A stretch of 39,784 bases of DNA from Burkholderiales bacterium (GTDB taxonomy: Bacteria > Pseudomonadota > Gammaproteobacteria > Burkholderiales > Burkholderiaceae_F), in contig JADCGX010000068.1 in the NCBI GenBank assembly GCA_020248785.1, positions 1-39,784 on the forward strand. Reading direction: 5' to 3'. The translations under genes and the position numbers were made by a program. The first letter of the stretch is position 1, and each line of letters starts with the position of its first letter. Shown one piece after another: positions 15,554 through 23,850 of this stretch. The notes below the pieces were generated by a model, which saw only the letters and a program-made list of their open reading frames with translations, made no database searches and had not been told where the DNA came from.

Positions 15554-17071
15554 TCAGGTGCCGCAGAAGGTCTTGTAGCAGGCCGTGACCTCGGCCGGCG
15601 CCGGCTCGGCGTAGGGCGCGAGCGCGGGGTCATCGCTGTAAGGCTGCACCAGCGCCGTCAAGAGCGCGTTGAAGGGCACCAGATCGCCGCGCTCGGAGGC
15701 GGCCGCCAGCGCGGCCTCCACCTGATGGTTGCGCGGGATGATGCGCGGGTTGACGCCGCGCATGGCACGGGCGCGCTCTTGCCCGGCCACCGCCGACGCG
15801 ACCCCGGCGACCGCATCGTCGGCGGCGCAGCGCCGCCGCCAGCGTGCGCGCCAGTCGGCGAGCGCGGCGGCGTCTGTGAACAGTGCCAGCAAAGGCGCGT
15901 CGGCGCCCTCCGCGGTCGCCGCAAGATGCCGCCAGGCGAGCGTGAAGTCCACGCGCTGTGCGTGCAGCAACGCCAGCCAGTCGGCCGCCAGCTGAGTGTC
16001 CTCGGCATCGCTGATCCCGGCGCCGGCGCTCGCCCGCAGACCCAGCTTGCGGCGCAGGCCGGCAAGCGCAGCACGCTCGTAGTCGTCGGCAAAGGCCTCG
16101 AGCACCTCGACGGCCAGGGGCACGGCTGCATCGGGGTCCTCGTGCATCAACGGCAGCAGCGCCTCGGCCAACCGGGTCAGGTTCCAGCGCGCGATCGCGG
16201 GCTGGTTGCCAAAGGCATAGCGGCCCTGGCGGTCGATCGAGCTGAACACCGTGGCCGGGTCGTAGGCCTCGAGGAAGGCACAGGGGCCGTAGTCGATCGT
16301 CTCGCCGGACAAGGTCATGTTGTCCGTATTCATCACCCCATGGATGAAGCCCACGCTCATCCACTGCGCGATGAGCCGCGCCTGCCGCAGCGCGACGGCG
16401 CGCAGCAGATCAAGGTAGCGGCTGGGTGACGGCGCGAGCGCGGGGTCGTGCCGCGCGATCGCGTAGTCGGCCAGCCGCCGCAGCTTGTCCAGCTCGCCGC
16501 GCGCAGCGAAGTATTCGAAGGTGCCGACGCGCAGGTGGCTGGCCGCCACGCGCGTGAGAACGGCGCCGGGCAGCACGGATTCGCGCAGCACCGGCTCGCC
16601 GGTGGCCACCACGGCGAGCGCGCGCGTGGTCGGGATGCCGAGCGCGTGCATGGCTTCGCCCACGAGTACCTCGCGCAGCATCGGGCCGACCGCCGCCTTG
16701 CCGTCGCCGCCGCGCGAGAACGGCGTGCGGCCCGAGCCCTTGAAGGCGATGTCGCGGCGCCGGCCGGCACGGTCGATGACCTCGCCCACCAGCAGCGCGC
16801 GACCATCGCCCAGGCTGGGCGAAAAGCCGCCGAACTGATGCCCGGCGTAGGCCTGCGCGATCGGCTGCGCGCCGGCAGGCAGCACATTGCCGCTGAAGGC
16901 CGCGGCCAGGGCCTCCTCGTCCGAGCCCTGCAGGTCAAGGCCCAGCGCCTGTGCCAGCGAATGGTTGAGATAGAGCAGTCTCGGGGCGGGCACCCGCGCA
17001 GGCTGCCACTCGACGAAGGCGCCGGACAGCACACGGACGTAGGTATTGTCGAAGGGCAGTTTGAGTGACAT
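15554..17071 (-). CDS. selO: Protein adenylyltransferase SelO (YdiU/UPF0061)
   Basis: The 505-residue product matches SelO, a pseudokinase-fold enzyme that transfers AMP to Ser, Thr or Tyr of target proteins and is linked to redox stress. Visible motifs are the N-terminal YVRVLSGAF, AQAYAGHQFGGFSPSLGDGR, the lysine-containing IAFKGSGRTPFSRGGDGKAA, and the catalytic-loop-like segment MNTDNMTLSGETIDYGPCAFLE. GRYAFGNQPAIARWNL follows, and the C-terminus contains NPRIIPRNHQVE. Length is normal for the family. I chose the ATG at 17071 because the conserved domain begins there; the 48 codons before it look non-coding. The C-terminal Cys of KTFCGT sits where eukaryotic SelO carries selenocysteine; here it is an ordinary TGC codon. 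It has no obvious functional tie to the zinc genes around it. Confidence 0.93.
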   Translation of the reverse strand: MSLKLPFDNTYVRVLSGAFVEWQPARVPAPRLLYLNHSLAQALGLDLQGSDEEALAAAFSGNVLPAGAQPIAQAYAGHQFGGFSPSLGDGRALLVGEVIDRAGRRRDIAFKGSGRTPFSRGGDGKAAVGPMLREVLVGEAMHALGIPTTRALAVVATGEPVLRESVLPGAVLTRVAASHLRVGTFEYFAARGELDKLRRLADYAIARHDPALAPSPSRYLDLLRAVALRQARLIAQWMSVGFIHGVMNTDNMTLSGETIDYGPCAFLEAYDPATVFSSIDRQGRYAFGNQPAIARWNLTRLAEALLPLMHEDPDAAVPLAVEVLEAFADDYERAALAGLRRKLGLRASAGAGISDAEDTQLAADWLALLHAQRVDFTLAWRHLAATAEGADAPLLALFTDAAALADWRARWRRRCAADDAVAGVASAVAGQERARAMRGVNPRIIPRNHQVEAALAAASERGDLVPFNALLTALVQPYSDDPALAPYAEPAPAEVTACYKTFCGT

Positions 17072-17211
17072 GGGGTCTATGCCAGCCAAGGCGTGACCGG
17101 CTTGGTCAGCTAGCTTAGCTACCCAGGACAGCTGGATCAGGGAACACCAGGAAAGCAACCGCGCCGGTGTGGTGGTCTTCCTCCCACGCAACGCACAGGG
17201 GCGGCACTCAA

Positions 17212-17964
17212 TCAATGGGGATGGGTGTGGAACAGCGTGATACTGGCGATTCCCACCAGGATCAAGCCAAACTGTAGCCCCGCATCGGTCAGCCGGCGCG
17301 CCCGATGCAGTTCGGGAACGAGGTCGGCGACCGCGATGTAAAGGAAGCTGGCAGCGGCCAGCGCCAGCAAATACGGTACCGCCGACTCGGCATCGCGCAG
17401 CGCGAAGAACCCAAGCACGCCACCGAGGACGGCGGCGGCCCCCGACAACGCGTTGTATGCCAGCGCGCGCCGCTTGCTGTAGCCAGCATTCAACAGGATC
17501 ATGAAGTCGCCAATCTCTTGCGGTACTTCGTGAAGAACGACAGCCGCCGCAACGGCGAAGCCCACCGCCGGGTCCTGCAAGAACGCGGCCGCGATCAGCA
17601 CGCCGTCGATGAAGTTGTGCATGCCGTCACCGAGCAAGATCATCGGACCCGTTGGCGGATGTTTCTCTTGCCCGGACTCCTGCCTATGTCCGTGGTGGTG
17701 GTGCCGCCAAAGCGCCAGCTTCTCGAGAACGAAGAACAGGAGCACACCGCCGAGAACCCAGGCGCCCGCCTCCTCTGGCCCGAGTGCATTGGCCGACTCC
17801 GGCCATAGCTTGAGCAGGGCTGCGGCCAGCAACACGCCAACGGCGAAGCTGACGAGTCGATTGGCCCAACGCGCGAGCACCGTGAGGGCCAGTACTGCCG
17901 CGAGCAGCACGCTCAGCACGCCGCCTGCCAGCGTGGCGAACACGATCATGGTGAGCACGTCCAT
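17212..17964 (-). CDS. ZIP-family divalent metal transporter
   Basis: The 250-residue protein has seven to eight membrane helices and both metal-site motifs of the ZIP family: GDGMHNFIDG in helix 4 (HNxxD) and HEVPQEIGDF in helix 5 (HExPxE). A His-rich cytoplasmic loop (RHHHHGHRQ, QEKH) lies between helices 3 and 4, and the C-terminus ends HTHPH. Such proteins import zinc or related divalent cations. The gene is divergent from the COG0523 GTPase gene, and the 138-base gap between them holds two copies of a candidate zinc-regulator palindrome. Together these suggest zinc-controlled expression. The substrate (zinc rather than nickel, manganese or iron) is inferred. Confidence 0.9.
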   Translation of the reverse strand: MDVLTMIVFATLAGGVLSVLLAAVLALTVLARWANRLVSFAVGVLLAAALLKLWPESANALGPEEAGAWVLGGVLLFFVLEKLALWRHHHHGHRQESGQEKHPPTGPMILLGDGMHNFIDGVLIAAAFLQDPAVGFAVAAAVVLHEVPQEIGDFMILLNAGYSKRRALAYNALSGAAAVLGGVLGFFALRDAESAVPYLLALAAASFLYIAVADLVPELHRARRLTDAGLQFGLILVGIASITLFHTHPH

Positions 17965-18017
17965 CAGGGCAATCCTCTGCCGAGCGCCGTCGCACAGTGG
18001 CGCTCGGTGATTTTAAA

Positions 18018-18030
18018 GCAACTGAGTTGC
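18018..18030. promoter_or_regulatory. Candidate Zur operator, copy 1 (ZIP/GTPase divergent region)
   Basis: A perfect palindrome, GCAAC-TGA-GTTGC, is flanked by AT-rich sequence (TTTTAAA and ATTATT). It lies 54 bases from the ZIP start codon and 73 from the GTPase start codon, and is repeated 40 bases to the right. It could control both divergent genes. Confidence 0.55.
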
Positions 18031-18057
18031 ATTATTACCTGGCAGGACGCGTATATT

Positions 18058-18070
18058 GCAACAGCGTTGC
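18058..18070. promoter_or_regulatory. Candidate Zur operator, copy 2 (before the COG0523 GTPase)
   Basis: A second perfect palindrome, GCAAC-AGC-GTTGC, sits in TATATT...TTTAAG, 33 bases before the GTPase ATG. Its centre is 40 bases (about four helical turns) from copy 1, so two bound dimers would lie on the same DNA face. Confidence 0.55.
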
Positions 18071-18102
18071 TTTAAGCGCACTTCTGCCTCCAAGGAGAGA
18101 CT

Positions 18103-19101
18103 ATGCTCGAATCCAAGCAAGTACCGGTGACCATCCTTACCGGCTTCCTGGGCAGCGGCAAGACCACGCTGCTCAAGCGCATCCTGACGGAGCGCCACGG
18201 CGAGCGGATCGCGGTGATCGAAAACGAGTTCGGCGAGGCCGGCATCGACAACGAGATTCTGTTGCGCGAAGAAGGCGAGCAGATCATCGAAATGAACAAC
18301 GGGTGCATATGCTGCACCGTGCGCGGTGATCTGGTGCGAATCCTGGGTGAGCTCTCGGCCAAGCGCGCTGGCGGCGCGCTGCACTTCGACCGTGTCGTCA
18401 TCGAAACGACGGGCCTGGCCGACCCTGCCCCCGTTGCCCAGACCTTCTTCGTCGACGAGAAGATCGGCCAGGATTACTTGCTCGACGCCATCATCACCCT
18501 CGTCGACGCAAAGCACGCGCCCCAGCAACTGAATGACCACCATGAAGCGCAGGAGCAGGTGGGCTTTGCCGATCGCATCCTGCTGTCGAAGACCGATCTC
18601 GTGCGCGACGAAGACGTGGAGGCACTGCGCAAGCGGCTGGTGCAGATGAATCCGCGCGCGCGCATCGCGCGTGCGGACCACGGGCGCGCGCCGATCACCG
18701 AACTGCTCGACGTCCGTGGCTTCAATTTGAACGCGATCCTCGACGTCGAACCCGACTTCCTGACCGATGTCGAGCACGAGCACGACGACGACGTCACCTC
18801 ATTCGTCTACCGGCAGGCCAAGCCGATGGATCTGCGCGCCATCGAGGAGTTTCTCGGTGGCATGCTGCAGGTCTATGGCCCCAATTTGATGCGCTACAAA
18901 GGCGTGCTCAACGTCGCGGGCGAGGACCGCCGCATCGTTTTCCAGGGCGTGCACATGCTGATGGGCGCGGACAACGGGCCGCGCTGGAAGCCCGGCGAGA
19001 AGCGGGAGAGCAAGATCGTGTTCATTGGACGCGACCTGCCGCAGGAGGCGATTGTCAGTGGCCTCGATGGCTGCATCGCGGCCCGGCTGCGATCAGCTTG
19101 A
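18103..19101 (+). CDS. COG0523 zinc-type metallochaperone GTPase (CobW/ZigA-like)
   Basis: The 332-residue product is a G3E GTPase of the COG0523 group. The Walker A motif GFLGSGKTT is at residues 14-22. The switch region ENEFGEAGIDNEIL is followed by the diagnostic metal-binding CxCC in GCICCTV (Cys68, 70, 71). ETTGLADPAPV and SKTDLV follow, and then a C-terminal CobW_C domain. A short acidic/His segment (VEHEHDDD) separates the domains. The ATG at 18103 has an AAGGAGA site. Members next to zinc genes act as zinc chaperones under zinc limitation, while others serve cobalamin synthesis or nitrile hydratase. The ZIP neighbour, the nearby Zur and the palindromes favour zinc. Two operator-like palindromes precede it. 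Confidence 0.9.
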   Translation: MLESKQVPVTILTGFLGSGKTTLLKRILTERHGERIAVIENEFGEAGIDNEILLREEGEQIIEMNNGCICCTVRGDLVRILGELSAKRAGGALHFDRVVIETTGLADPAPVAQTFFVDEKIGQDYLLDAIITLVDAKHAPQQLNDHHEAQEQVGFADRILLSKTDLVRDEDVEALRKRLVQMNPRARIARADHGRAPITELLDVRGFNLNAILDVEPDFLTDVEHEHDDDVTSFVYRQAKPMDLRAIEEFLGGMLQVYGPNLMRYKGVLNVAGEDRRIVFQGVHMLMGADNGPRWKPGEKRESKIVFIGRDLPQEAIVSGLDGCIAARLRSA

Positions 19102-19237
19102 CCGAGGTGCAGGACACCGGACGCGTGAACGAACGCAGGGTCAGGATGCGCGCGGGCAGGAACTGATCCGCGCTGCCCATCGCCGTCGGGCGACCGACCC
19201 GGCGACCCCACGCTTGGCGATCGTCCGAGTCCCTTCG

Positions 19238-19717
19238 CTAGTCCTTGCACGCCGGGCACAGACCCCGCAGCGTGAGCGCCGCGCTTTCGACCCGATAGCC
19301 GCGCGGCGCCTTGGCCGGCGGCGGCGTCACGTCGTCCAGGCACACGGTGCTGCCGCAGGACCGGCACTGGAAGTGGGCGTGCTCGCGGTGCGCGTCGACC
19401 CGGCCGGCGAAGCGCCAGATGCGGTCCTCGCCCGCCACCTTGTGCGCGAGGCCATTGGCCTCGAGCCATTCGAGCGCGCGGTACAGCGTCACGCGGTCGA
19501 ACGCCTGGCCCTGCGCTGACAGCGCCTCTTCCACGTCCCGGTGTGACAACGGCTGCGGCGCCGCGCGCAGCAGGCCGAGCACTGCCGCGCGCGCGGGCGT
19601 GGCGCGACCGCCGGCATCGCGCACAAGTTCATCGAGCTCGCCGCGCGACTCGACCTTGCCCTTGGCGGTCGTCTTGGCGGGCCGAGCGTCCTTGTGGGGC
19701 GTGGCGCGGACTGACAT
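19238..19717 (-). CDS. zur: Fur-family regulator, Zur-like
   Basis: The 159-residue product has a winged-helix domain (residues 28-105, with HRDVEEALSAQGQAFDRVTL and YRALEWLEANGLAHKV) and a C-terminal dimer domain. The dimer domain has the His-rich motif HREHAHFQC and two CxxC pairs (Cys118/121 and 154/157) for structural zinc. The N-terminus carries a 25-residue Lys/Arg-rich extension. The helix wording is closer to Zur than to Fur, and the genomic setting (ZIP, COG0523 GTPase, ZnuD-like receptor) supports zinc sensing. It is convergent with the GTPase gene, with 136 bases between stops. It is the natural candidate to bind the GCAAC-N3-GTTGC sites, though that is not shown here. Confidence 0.8.
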   Translation of the reverse strand: MSVRATPHKDARPAKTTAKGKVESRGELDELVRDAGGRATPARAAVLGLLRAAPQPLSHRDVEEALSAQGQAFDRVTLYRALEWLEANGLAHKVAGEDRIWRFAGRVDAHREHAHFQCRSCGSTVCLDDVTPPPAKAPRGYRVESAALTLRGLCPACKD

Positions 19718-19850
19718 GCGTCAATTCTAGGCGCCGCCGCCTGCGTGATGGCGGTCACCGCCGCAAAGGCTCGTTACACCTTGCCCGCGCCATGCGGGCG
19801 GCACGGACCTAGATTGAGGATGTGGATGGTTCTAACCGATGGAGAACACG

Positions 19851-20414
19851 ATGCAAGCACGCAAGACACTGATTGCCCTGTTGATGACGAGCGCATTGGG
19901 CGCCAGCGCCGGCGCAGCCCTGGCACACGGGCCAGGGGCGGGCCATGGGCCCGGACGCGGCGTTGGCATGGGCCCCAACGCCGAATGGGCCACGCAGCGG
20001 ATGGCCGATCTGAAGAGCGCGCTGCGGCTCACGCCCGCGCAGGATGGCGCCTGGGCGGCCTACCAAGACGCGCACCAGCGCGCCTTTGACGGCCGCGCCA
20101 GGCTGCATGAATCCATGCAGGGCATGCGCGGCAACCCCGACGCGATGGCCGACGCGCGCGTGGCGATGCTGAAGTTCAATGCGCGAAGCGCGGAAGAGAT
20201 CAACAATGCCCGCAAGGCACTGACGGCGACGCTGACCCCAGAGCAGAAGGCCACGTTCGAACAGTTCCGTGGCCCCGGCATGATGGCCGGCGATGGACGT
20301 GGACCCGGCGGCGGTGGACGCGACTTCGGCCCCGGGCAGGGCCACGGTCAAGGCCATCACCATGGACCGGGCTCGGGCCGCGGTCCCGGTGCCTGCGCGC
20401 CGTCGACCATCTGA
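19851..20414 (+). CDS. Spy/CpxP-like periplasmic LTxxQ protein
   Basis: The 187-residue product has a signal peptide (cleavage near GAALA-HGP) and a helical core with the two hallmark LTxxQ motifs, LRLTPAQDGAW and LTPEQKATF. The mature protein begins and ends with Gly/His-rich stretches (AHGPGAGHGPGRG; GQGHGQGHHHGPG) that could bind metal ions. The family includes the chaperone Spy, the stress protein CpxP, and metal-sensing CnrX/ZraP relatives. I chose the ATG at 19851, seven bases after GGAG; an ATG four codons earlier overlaps that ribosome site. It lies between zur and the nickel transporter operon, so a role in periplasmic metal stress is plausible but unproven. Confidence 0.82.
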   Translation: MQARKTLIALLMTSALGASAGAALAHGPGAGHGPGRGVGMGPNAEWATQRMADLKSALRLTPAQDGAWAAYQDAHQRAFDGRARLHESMQGMRGNPDAMADARVAMLKFNARSAEEINNARKALTATLTPEQKATFEQFRGPGMMAGDGRGPGGGGRDFGPGQGHGQGHHHGPGSGRGPGACAPSTI

Positions 20415-20501
20415 TCGGAGCAGCGCGCGCCCGGTCCGCGCGCTCGCGGCGACGATCGGGATGCAGGCGCTGACGCTGCGTTCGGACGTCGCCCGCGGCC
20501 A

Positions 20502-21149
20502 TCACGGCAACAGCCGCCCGTCGCGCAGCGCAAGCACCCGCGTGGCCAGGCGTACCACGCACTGCGCATCGTGCGTGGCCACCAGCATCGCCAATCCGGT
20601 GGCGGATAGCACCTCGAGCACGCGCGCGCTGGCCGCATCGTCCAGTCCGGTGGTTGGCTCATCGAGCAGCAGGACCCGCGGCTGCATGGCGAGCACGCCG
20701 GCCAGTGCCGCCAGCCGCTTCTCGCCCCCCGACAGCTCGTGCACCGGCCGGCCTTCCAGGTGGGCGATGCCGACGCGCGCCAGTGCGGCGTGCGAAGCCT
20801 GATGCGCCTCGACCGGTGGCAGGCCGAGGTTGAGCGGACCGAACTCGACGTCCTCGAACACCGTGGGGCCGAGCAGCTGGTCGTCGGGGTCCTGAAACAG
20901 CAGGCCCACCGGGCCGCGCAGCGGTGCGAAGTCGCGCTCCTGCACGCAGGCCTGGCCGAGCAGACGGACGGTGCCGCCGCTGCAGGGCACGAACCCCAGC
21001 AGCGCATGCAGCAAGGTGGACTTGCCGGCGCCACTGGCGCCATTGATGAACACGCGCTCGCCGGCAGCGACGCTCAAGGACACGCTGTCCAGCACGCGCC
21101 GCTCGCCGCGCGCGACGCTGAGTGCTTCGGCCTGCAGCAAAGTGGTCAT
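20502..21149 (-). CDS. nikO: Nickel ECF transporter ATPase NikO (CbiO-type)
   Basis: The 215-residue ABC ATPase has Walker A (GASGAGKSTLL), the Q-loop (LLFQDPDDQLLGPTV), the signature LSGGEKRLAALAG and Walker B (RVLLLDEPTTGLD), followed by a switch His (ATHDAQ). The DPDDQL wording is typical of CbiO/EcfA ATPases of energy-coupling-factor transporters. It powers metal import together with NikM and NikQ. The ATG at 21149 overlaps the nikQ stop by four bases. The open frame continues upstream, but only out-of-frame shadow of nikQ. It is the last gene of nikKLMQO. Nickel rather than cobalt is inferred from NikK/NikL and the nikR and hyp neighbours. Confidence 0.9.
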   Translation of the reverse strand: MTTLLQAEALSVARGERRVLDSVSLSVAAGERVFINGASGAGKSTLLHALLGFVPCSGGTVRLLGQACVQERDFAPLRGPVGLLFQDPDDQLLGPTVFEDVEFGPLNLGLPPVEAHQASHAALARVGIAHLEGRPVHELSGGEKRLAALAGVLAMQPRVLLLDEPTTGLDDAASARVLEVLSATGLAMLVATHDAQCVVRLATRVLALRDGRLLP

Positions 21150-21880
21150 CGGACCCCGAGCAGCATCAGCGCCCAGCTCACCGCCAGTGCACCCGTGGTA
21201 CCGACCGCCCATGCCCAGTGCGAGCGCGGCACGTCGCCGGCGTGCACCTGTCGCAGGCCAGCACTGGCGGACGAAAAGCCGCGTGCGCGCAGCGCCAGCT
21301 CGACCCGCTCGGCGCGCGTGATCGCGTGGGCAAGCAACAGCGCCACCATCTGGGCCGTGACTTGCAGGCTGCGGCGGTTGGCGCCTGCGACGAAGCCGCG
21401 CGCCCGCATGGCGCGGTCCAGGCGTCGGCGCGTTTCGCCGATCAGATCGACATAGCGCACGGTGAGCAGAAGCAGTCGGGCCAGCTTGACGGGCAGCCCG
21501 AGACCCGCCGCGGCTCGCGCGATCGCATAGGCATCGAGCCCGGCCAGCAGCGCGCTGAGCGCCAGCGCGATCGCGTTGGTACGCGCGGTGATGGTGAGCG
21601 CCAGTGCCGCACCGTCGGCCGACCAGCCCAGTGCGCCGTCCTGCCAGGCCCAGGGCAGCGTCAGCCACACGAGCACGAGAAAGCCGTTGACCGCGAGCAT
21701 CCGTCGTAGCACCTCGCGCCAGCGCGCCTCGCGCAGCAGCACCGCGATGGCCGCGCCGGCTGCCGCCGTCAGCAGCAACCACGCGAGCGCCGCCGGGGCG
21801 TTCGTGAGCGCAACCACAACGCTCGCCACGCCAGCCAACGCGACCCGCAGCCGTGCATCAACGCGGCGGTCGCAGCTCAT
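21146..21880 (-). CDS. nikQ: Nickel ECF transporter transmembrane subunit NikQ (CbiQ-type)
   Basis: The 244-residue membrane protein is the T component of an ECF transporter. It has five or so helices and the cytoplasmic coupling motifs RRRLDRAMRARGF (matching the family's ARG signature) and RVELALRARGFSS. The ATG at 21880 overlaps the stop of nikM by four bases, and its own stop overlaps the nikO start, so the three are translationally coupled. It connects the ATPase NikO to the substrate-binding NikM subunit in the inner membrane. The open frame extends beyond 21880 but that part is a shadow of nikM. Confidence 0.88.
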   Translation of the reverse strand: MSCDRRVDARLRVALAGVASVVVALTNAPAALAWLLLTAAAGAAIAVLLREARWREVLRRMLAVNGFLVLVWLTLPWAWQDGALGWSADGAALALTITARTNAIALALSALLAGLDAYAIARAAAGLGLPVKLARLLLLTVRYVDLIGETRRRLDRAMRARGFVAGANRRSLQVTAQMVALLLAHAITRAERVELALRARGFSSASAGLRQVHAGDVPRSHWAWAVGTTGALAVSWALMLLGVR

Positions 21881-22518
21881 CGCGCCGCTCCGGTGGCAAG
21901 GCCATGCGCCTGCGGCAAGCGCAGCGCACGTGGCAGCACGCGCGCGAGCATGGCGAGCGCCAGCCCGCCAACCAGTCCGTCGATGACGAGCACCGGCACA
22001 TGCGCGGCAGCAAAGAGCAGCGTCAGGTCGGCCAGTGCGCGTCCGCCGCTGGCCGCCAGCAGCCCGGCGGCGATGGCCGCCGCGCCGCCGATGCCGATCA
22101 CGCCCGCCAGCGCGCCGACCACCAGCAACTGCGCGCGCGGTGCCTGCGGCCGCAGCGCGCCGCGTAGCGCGTAGTGCGCCGCGACCGCGGGCAGCGCGAG
22201 CAGCAGTGTGTTGGCACCGAGCACGGCGAAGCCACCAAAGGAAAACAGGGCCGCCTGCAGCAGCAGCGCGACCAAGATCACGGGAAACGCCGCCCAGCCG
22301 AGCAGCAGGCCCGCCAGGCCGTTGAGAATGAGATGCACGCTGCCCACACCCACCGGCACATGCACGGTGCTGGCGACGAAGAACACGGCGGCCAGCAACG
22401 CGGCAAGCGGCAGGCGATCGTCGTCGAGCCGCCGCAGGCCGAGCGCAACACCGCCGGCCGCCAGCGCCGCGCAACTGATGAGCGTCGGTCCGTTCAACAC
22501 GCCTTCGGCCAGATGCAT
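21877..22518 (-). CDS. nikM: Nickel ECF transporter substrate-specific subunit NikM (CbiM-type)
   Basis: The 213-residue membrane protein starts MHLAEGVLNGP. In this family His2 and the free N-terminal amine are metal ligands, so the exact start matters: the ATG at 22518 has an AGGAGAGG ribosome site and gives Met-His at the N-terminus. A further ligand histidine is expected in the HVPVGVGSVHLILNG segment, typical of CbiM/NikM. Seven helices follow. It captures nickel in the membrane and passes it inward through NikQO. The gene follows nikL by ten bases. Family members take either nickel or cobalt; the NikK/NikL partners and hydrogenase context indicate nickel. Confidence 0.9.
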   Translation of the reverse strand: MHLAEGVLNGPTLISCAALAAGGVALGLRRLDDDRLPLAALLAAVFFVASTVHVPVGVGSVHLILNGLAGLLLGWAAFPVILVALLLQAALFSFGGFAVLGANTLLLALPAVAAHYALRGALRPQAPRAQLLVVGALAGVIGIGGAAAIAAGLLAASGGRALADLTLLFAAAHVPVLVIDGLVGGLALAMLARVLPRALRLPQAHGLATGAAR

Positions 22519-22528
22519 GTGCCTCTCC

Positions 22529-23032
22529 TCAGGTCCTGCGCCGGGCGCGCCACCAGGCCACGAGGCCCAGCACGCCGACGATGTAGCCAACTCCGCCGAT
22601 GATGTCCTGCAGCCGCAGCCGTTGCTCCAGCCGCGCGATGTCTTCGCGCAGCGGGGCCAGCTCCTCGCGCAGCTCTGCCCTGCCTGCAGCACCGACGGCA
22701 GGCTTGAACACCGCCACCGCTTCAGCGCGGTGGCCTTCATCGCCGTGCACGACCACCGTGTAGGTGCCCGACTCGTGCACCGCCAGACGGAAGCGGCCCT
22801 CGGCATCGGTCTTCGCCTGGAGCAGCACACGCTCGCCGGCCAGCAGTTCGACCGCGCCACCCGCAGCCGCGCCGCCATCGGCGTAGGTCGCCACGCCGCG
22901 CAGCCCCTCGGCGTCACTCTGCACCGCCAGCCGCAGGCCATGCGCGTGCGCGGCCAGTGAAAAGCTCCAGACGAGCAATGAGACAGCCCAGCGCTGCGCA
23001 CAACAAGCCGTTCGATGAAGGGTCTTGGCCAT
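22529..23032 (-). CDS. nikL: NikL-type accessory component of the nickel transporter
   Basis: The 167-residue product has a signal peptide ending AAHA-HGLRL, so a His is at or near the mature N-terminus. A carboxypeptidase-regulatory-like beta domain follows (TDAEGRFRLAVHESGTYTVVVHG), then a coiled stretch (ELREELAPLREDIARLEQRL), and a C-terminal membrane helix with an Arg-rich tail (IGGVGYIVGVLGLVAWWRARRR). This is the layout of NikL, the extra component of Nik(K)LMQO nickel transporters. The ATG at 23032 overlaps the nikK stop by one base (TGATG-type junction). Confidence 0.82.
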   Translation of the reverse strand: MAKTLHRTACCAQRWAVSLLVWSFSLAAHAHGLRLAVQSDAEGLRGVATYADGGAAAGGAVELLAGERVLLQAKTDAEGRFRLAVHESGTYTVVVHGDEGHRAEAVAVFKPAVGAAGRAELREELAPLREDIARLEQRLRLQDIIGGVGYIVGVLGLVAWWRARRRT

Positions 23033-23757
23033 CAACGCGCCTCGAACACCAAGGCGTACTCGATGGAGAGCTGGGTGTGGCGCGGATCGCCTGCGACCGC
23101 CGTGCGGCATCCCGCCCACAGCCGGTTCAGCCCCGCCTGCGGCACGAAGCGCGCAACGCCTTGGGCGTCGGTCCGCGTCGAGTCCTGCCCGGCGTCGCCG
23201 CGCGCCACTTCGACGTCGGCGGCCGGTTGACCATCGATCAGCACGCGCACCAGCATCGGCTGCCCGGCGCGAGGCACGGCCGCCGCCAGCGGCACCACTT
23301 CGAATGGCTGCTTGAGCGGGCGCGTGACGACCTCGCCCCAGCGCACGATGGTCTTGCCGTACTTCACCGCCCAGGTGCCCTGCGTGGCGCCGGGCACCTC
23401 GTTCATCGGGCGGTTCACGCTCTTGCCGACGGCATCACGGCTGAAGAACCCGTTGTCGAAGTGCAGTGCCAGCAGCGCCACCTCGCCTTGCGGCTGCAGC
23501 CGCACGCCGTCGGCTGCGTCCGTGCGCTCGAGTTGGACGGCGCGGCCTTGCGCGTCAACGGCCTGCACCGACTTCAACTTGGTGGGTTCGTACGGCTCGC
23601 GCTTGCCGGCGTGCCCACCGAAGCGCAGCACGAAGCCCTGCGCGCCCGTCGGCTCGATCCAGGCCGTGTGCGCGGTGGCGCTGCCGGCGCAGAGCAACGC
23701 CACATAAGCAGCCGCCACCGACTGCATGATGCGTTGCTGTCCCGCGCCTGCGCCCAT
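23032..23757 (-). CDS. nikK: NikK-type periplasmic component of the nickel transporter (DUF4198)
   Basis: The 241-residue product has a signal peptide ending near SATA-HTAWIEP and a DUF4198-type beta-sandwich. Characteristic parts include HTAWIEPTGAQGFVLRFGGH, GWxxKYGK-like TWAVKYGKTIVRWGE, and the C-terminal beta domain VLIDGQPAADVEVARG...TDAQGVARFVP. NikK proteins accompany NikL, NikM, NikQ and NikO in proteobacterial nickel uptake and probably bind nickel in the periplasm through the mature N-terminal His region. It is the first gene of the operon. The ATG at 23757 has a GGGAGGGG ribosome site. A NikR-like half-site lies about 90 bases upstream. Confidence 0.82.
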   Translation of the reverse strand: MGAGAGQQRIMQSVAAAYVALLCAGSATAHTAWIEPTGAQGFVLRFGGHAGKREPYEPTKLKSVQAVDAQGRAVQLERTDAADGVRLQPQGEVALLALHFDNGFFSRDAVGKSVNRPMNEVPGATQGTWAVKYGKTIVRWGEVVTRPLKQPFEVVPLAAAVPRAGQPMLVRVLIDGQPAADVEVARGDAGQDSTRTDAQGVARFVPQAGLNRLWAGCRTAVAGDPRHTQLSIEYALVFEAR

Positions 23758-23822
23758 GACCCCTCCCGCCGCCCGTGCGGCTCAGGATCACTTCTAATGT
23801 CACGGGGAGGGTGGCAGCTTGA

Positions 23823-23850
23823 TTAAGAACAACTGACTAAGTTGTCATAC
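23823..23850. promoter_or_regulatory. Candidate NikR operator upstream of nikK
   Basis: TTAAGA-N16-TCATAC at 23823-23850 matches the enterobacterial NikR site GTATGA-N16-TCATAC: the right half is exact and the left half has four of six. Inside it is a perfect 6-bp inverted repeat (ACAACT at 23829-23834, AGTTGT at 23840-23845). The position, about 66 to 93 bases before the nikK ATG, suits a repressor. Confidence 0.4.

Noticed and set aside
15554..15570. Selenocysteine at the SelO C-terminus
   Set aside because: The relevant codon is TGC (Cys); no TGA with a SECIS-like hairpin is present.
21880..22474. Extended nikQ and nikO frames giving larger fused proteins
   Set aside because: The extra N-terminal parts are out-of-frame readings of the preceding nik genes; ATGs with four-base overlaps give normal family lengths.
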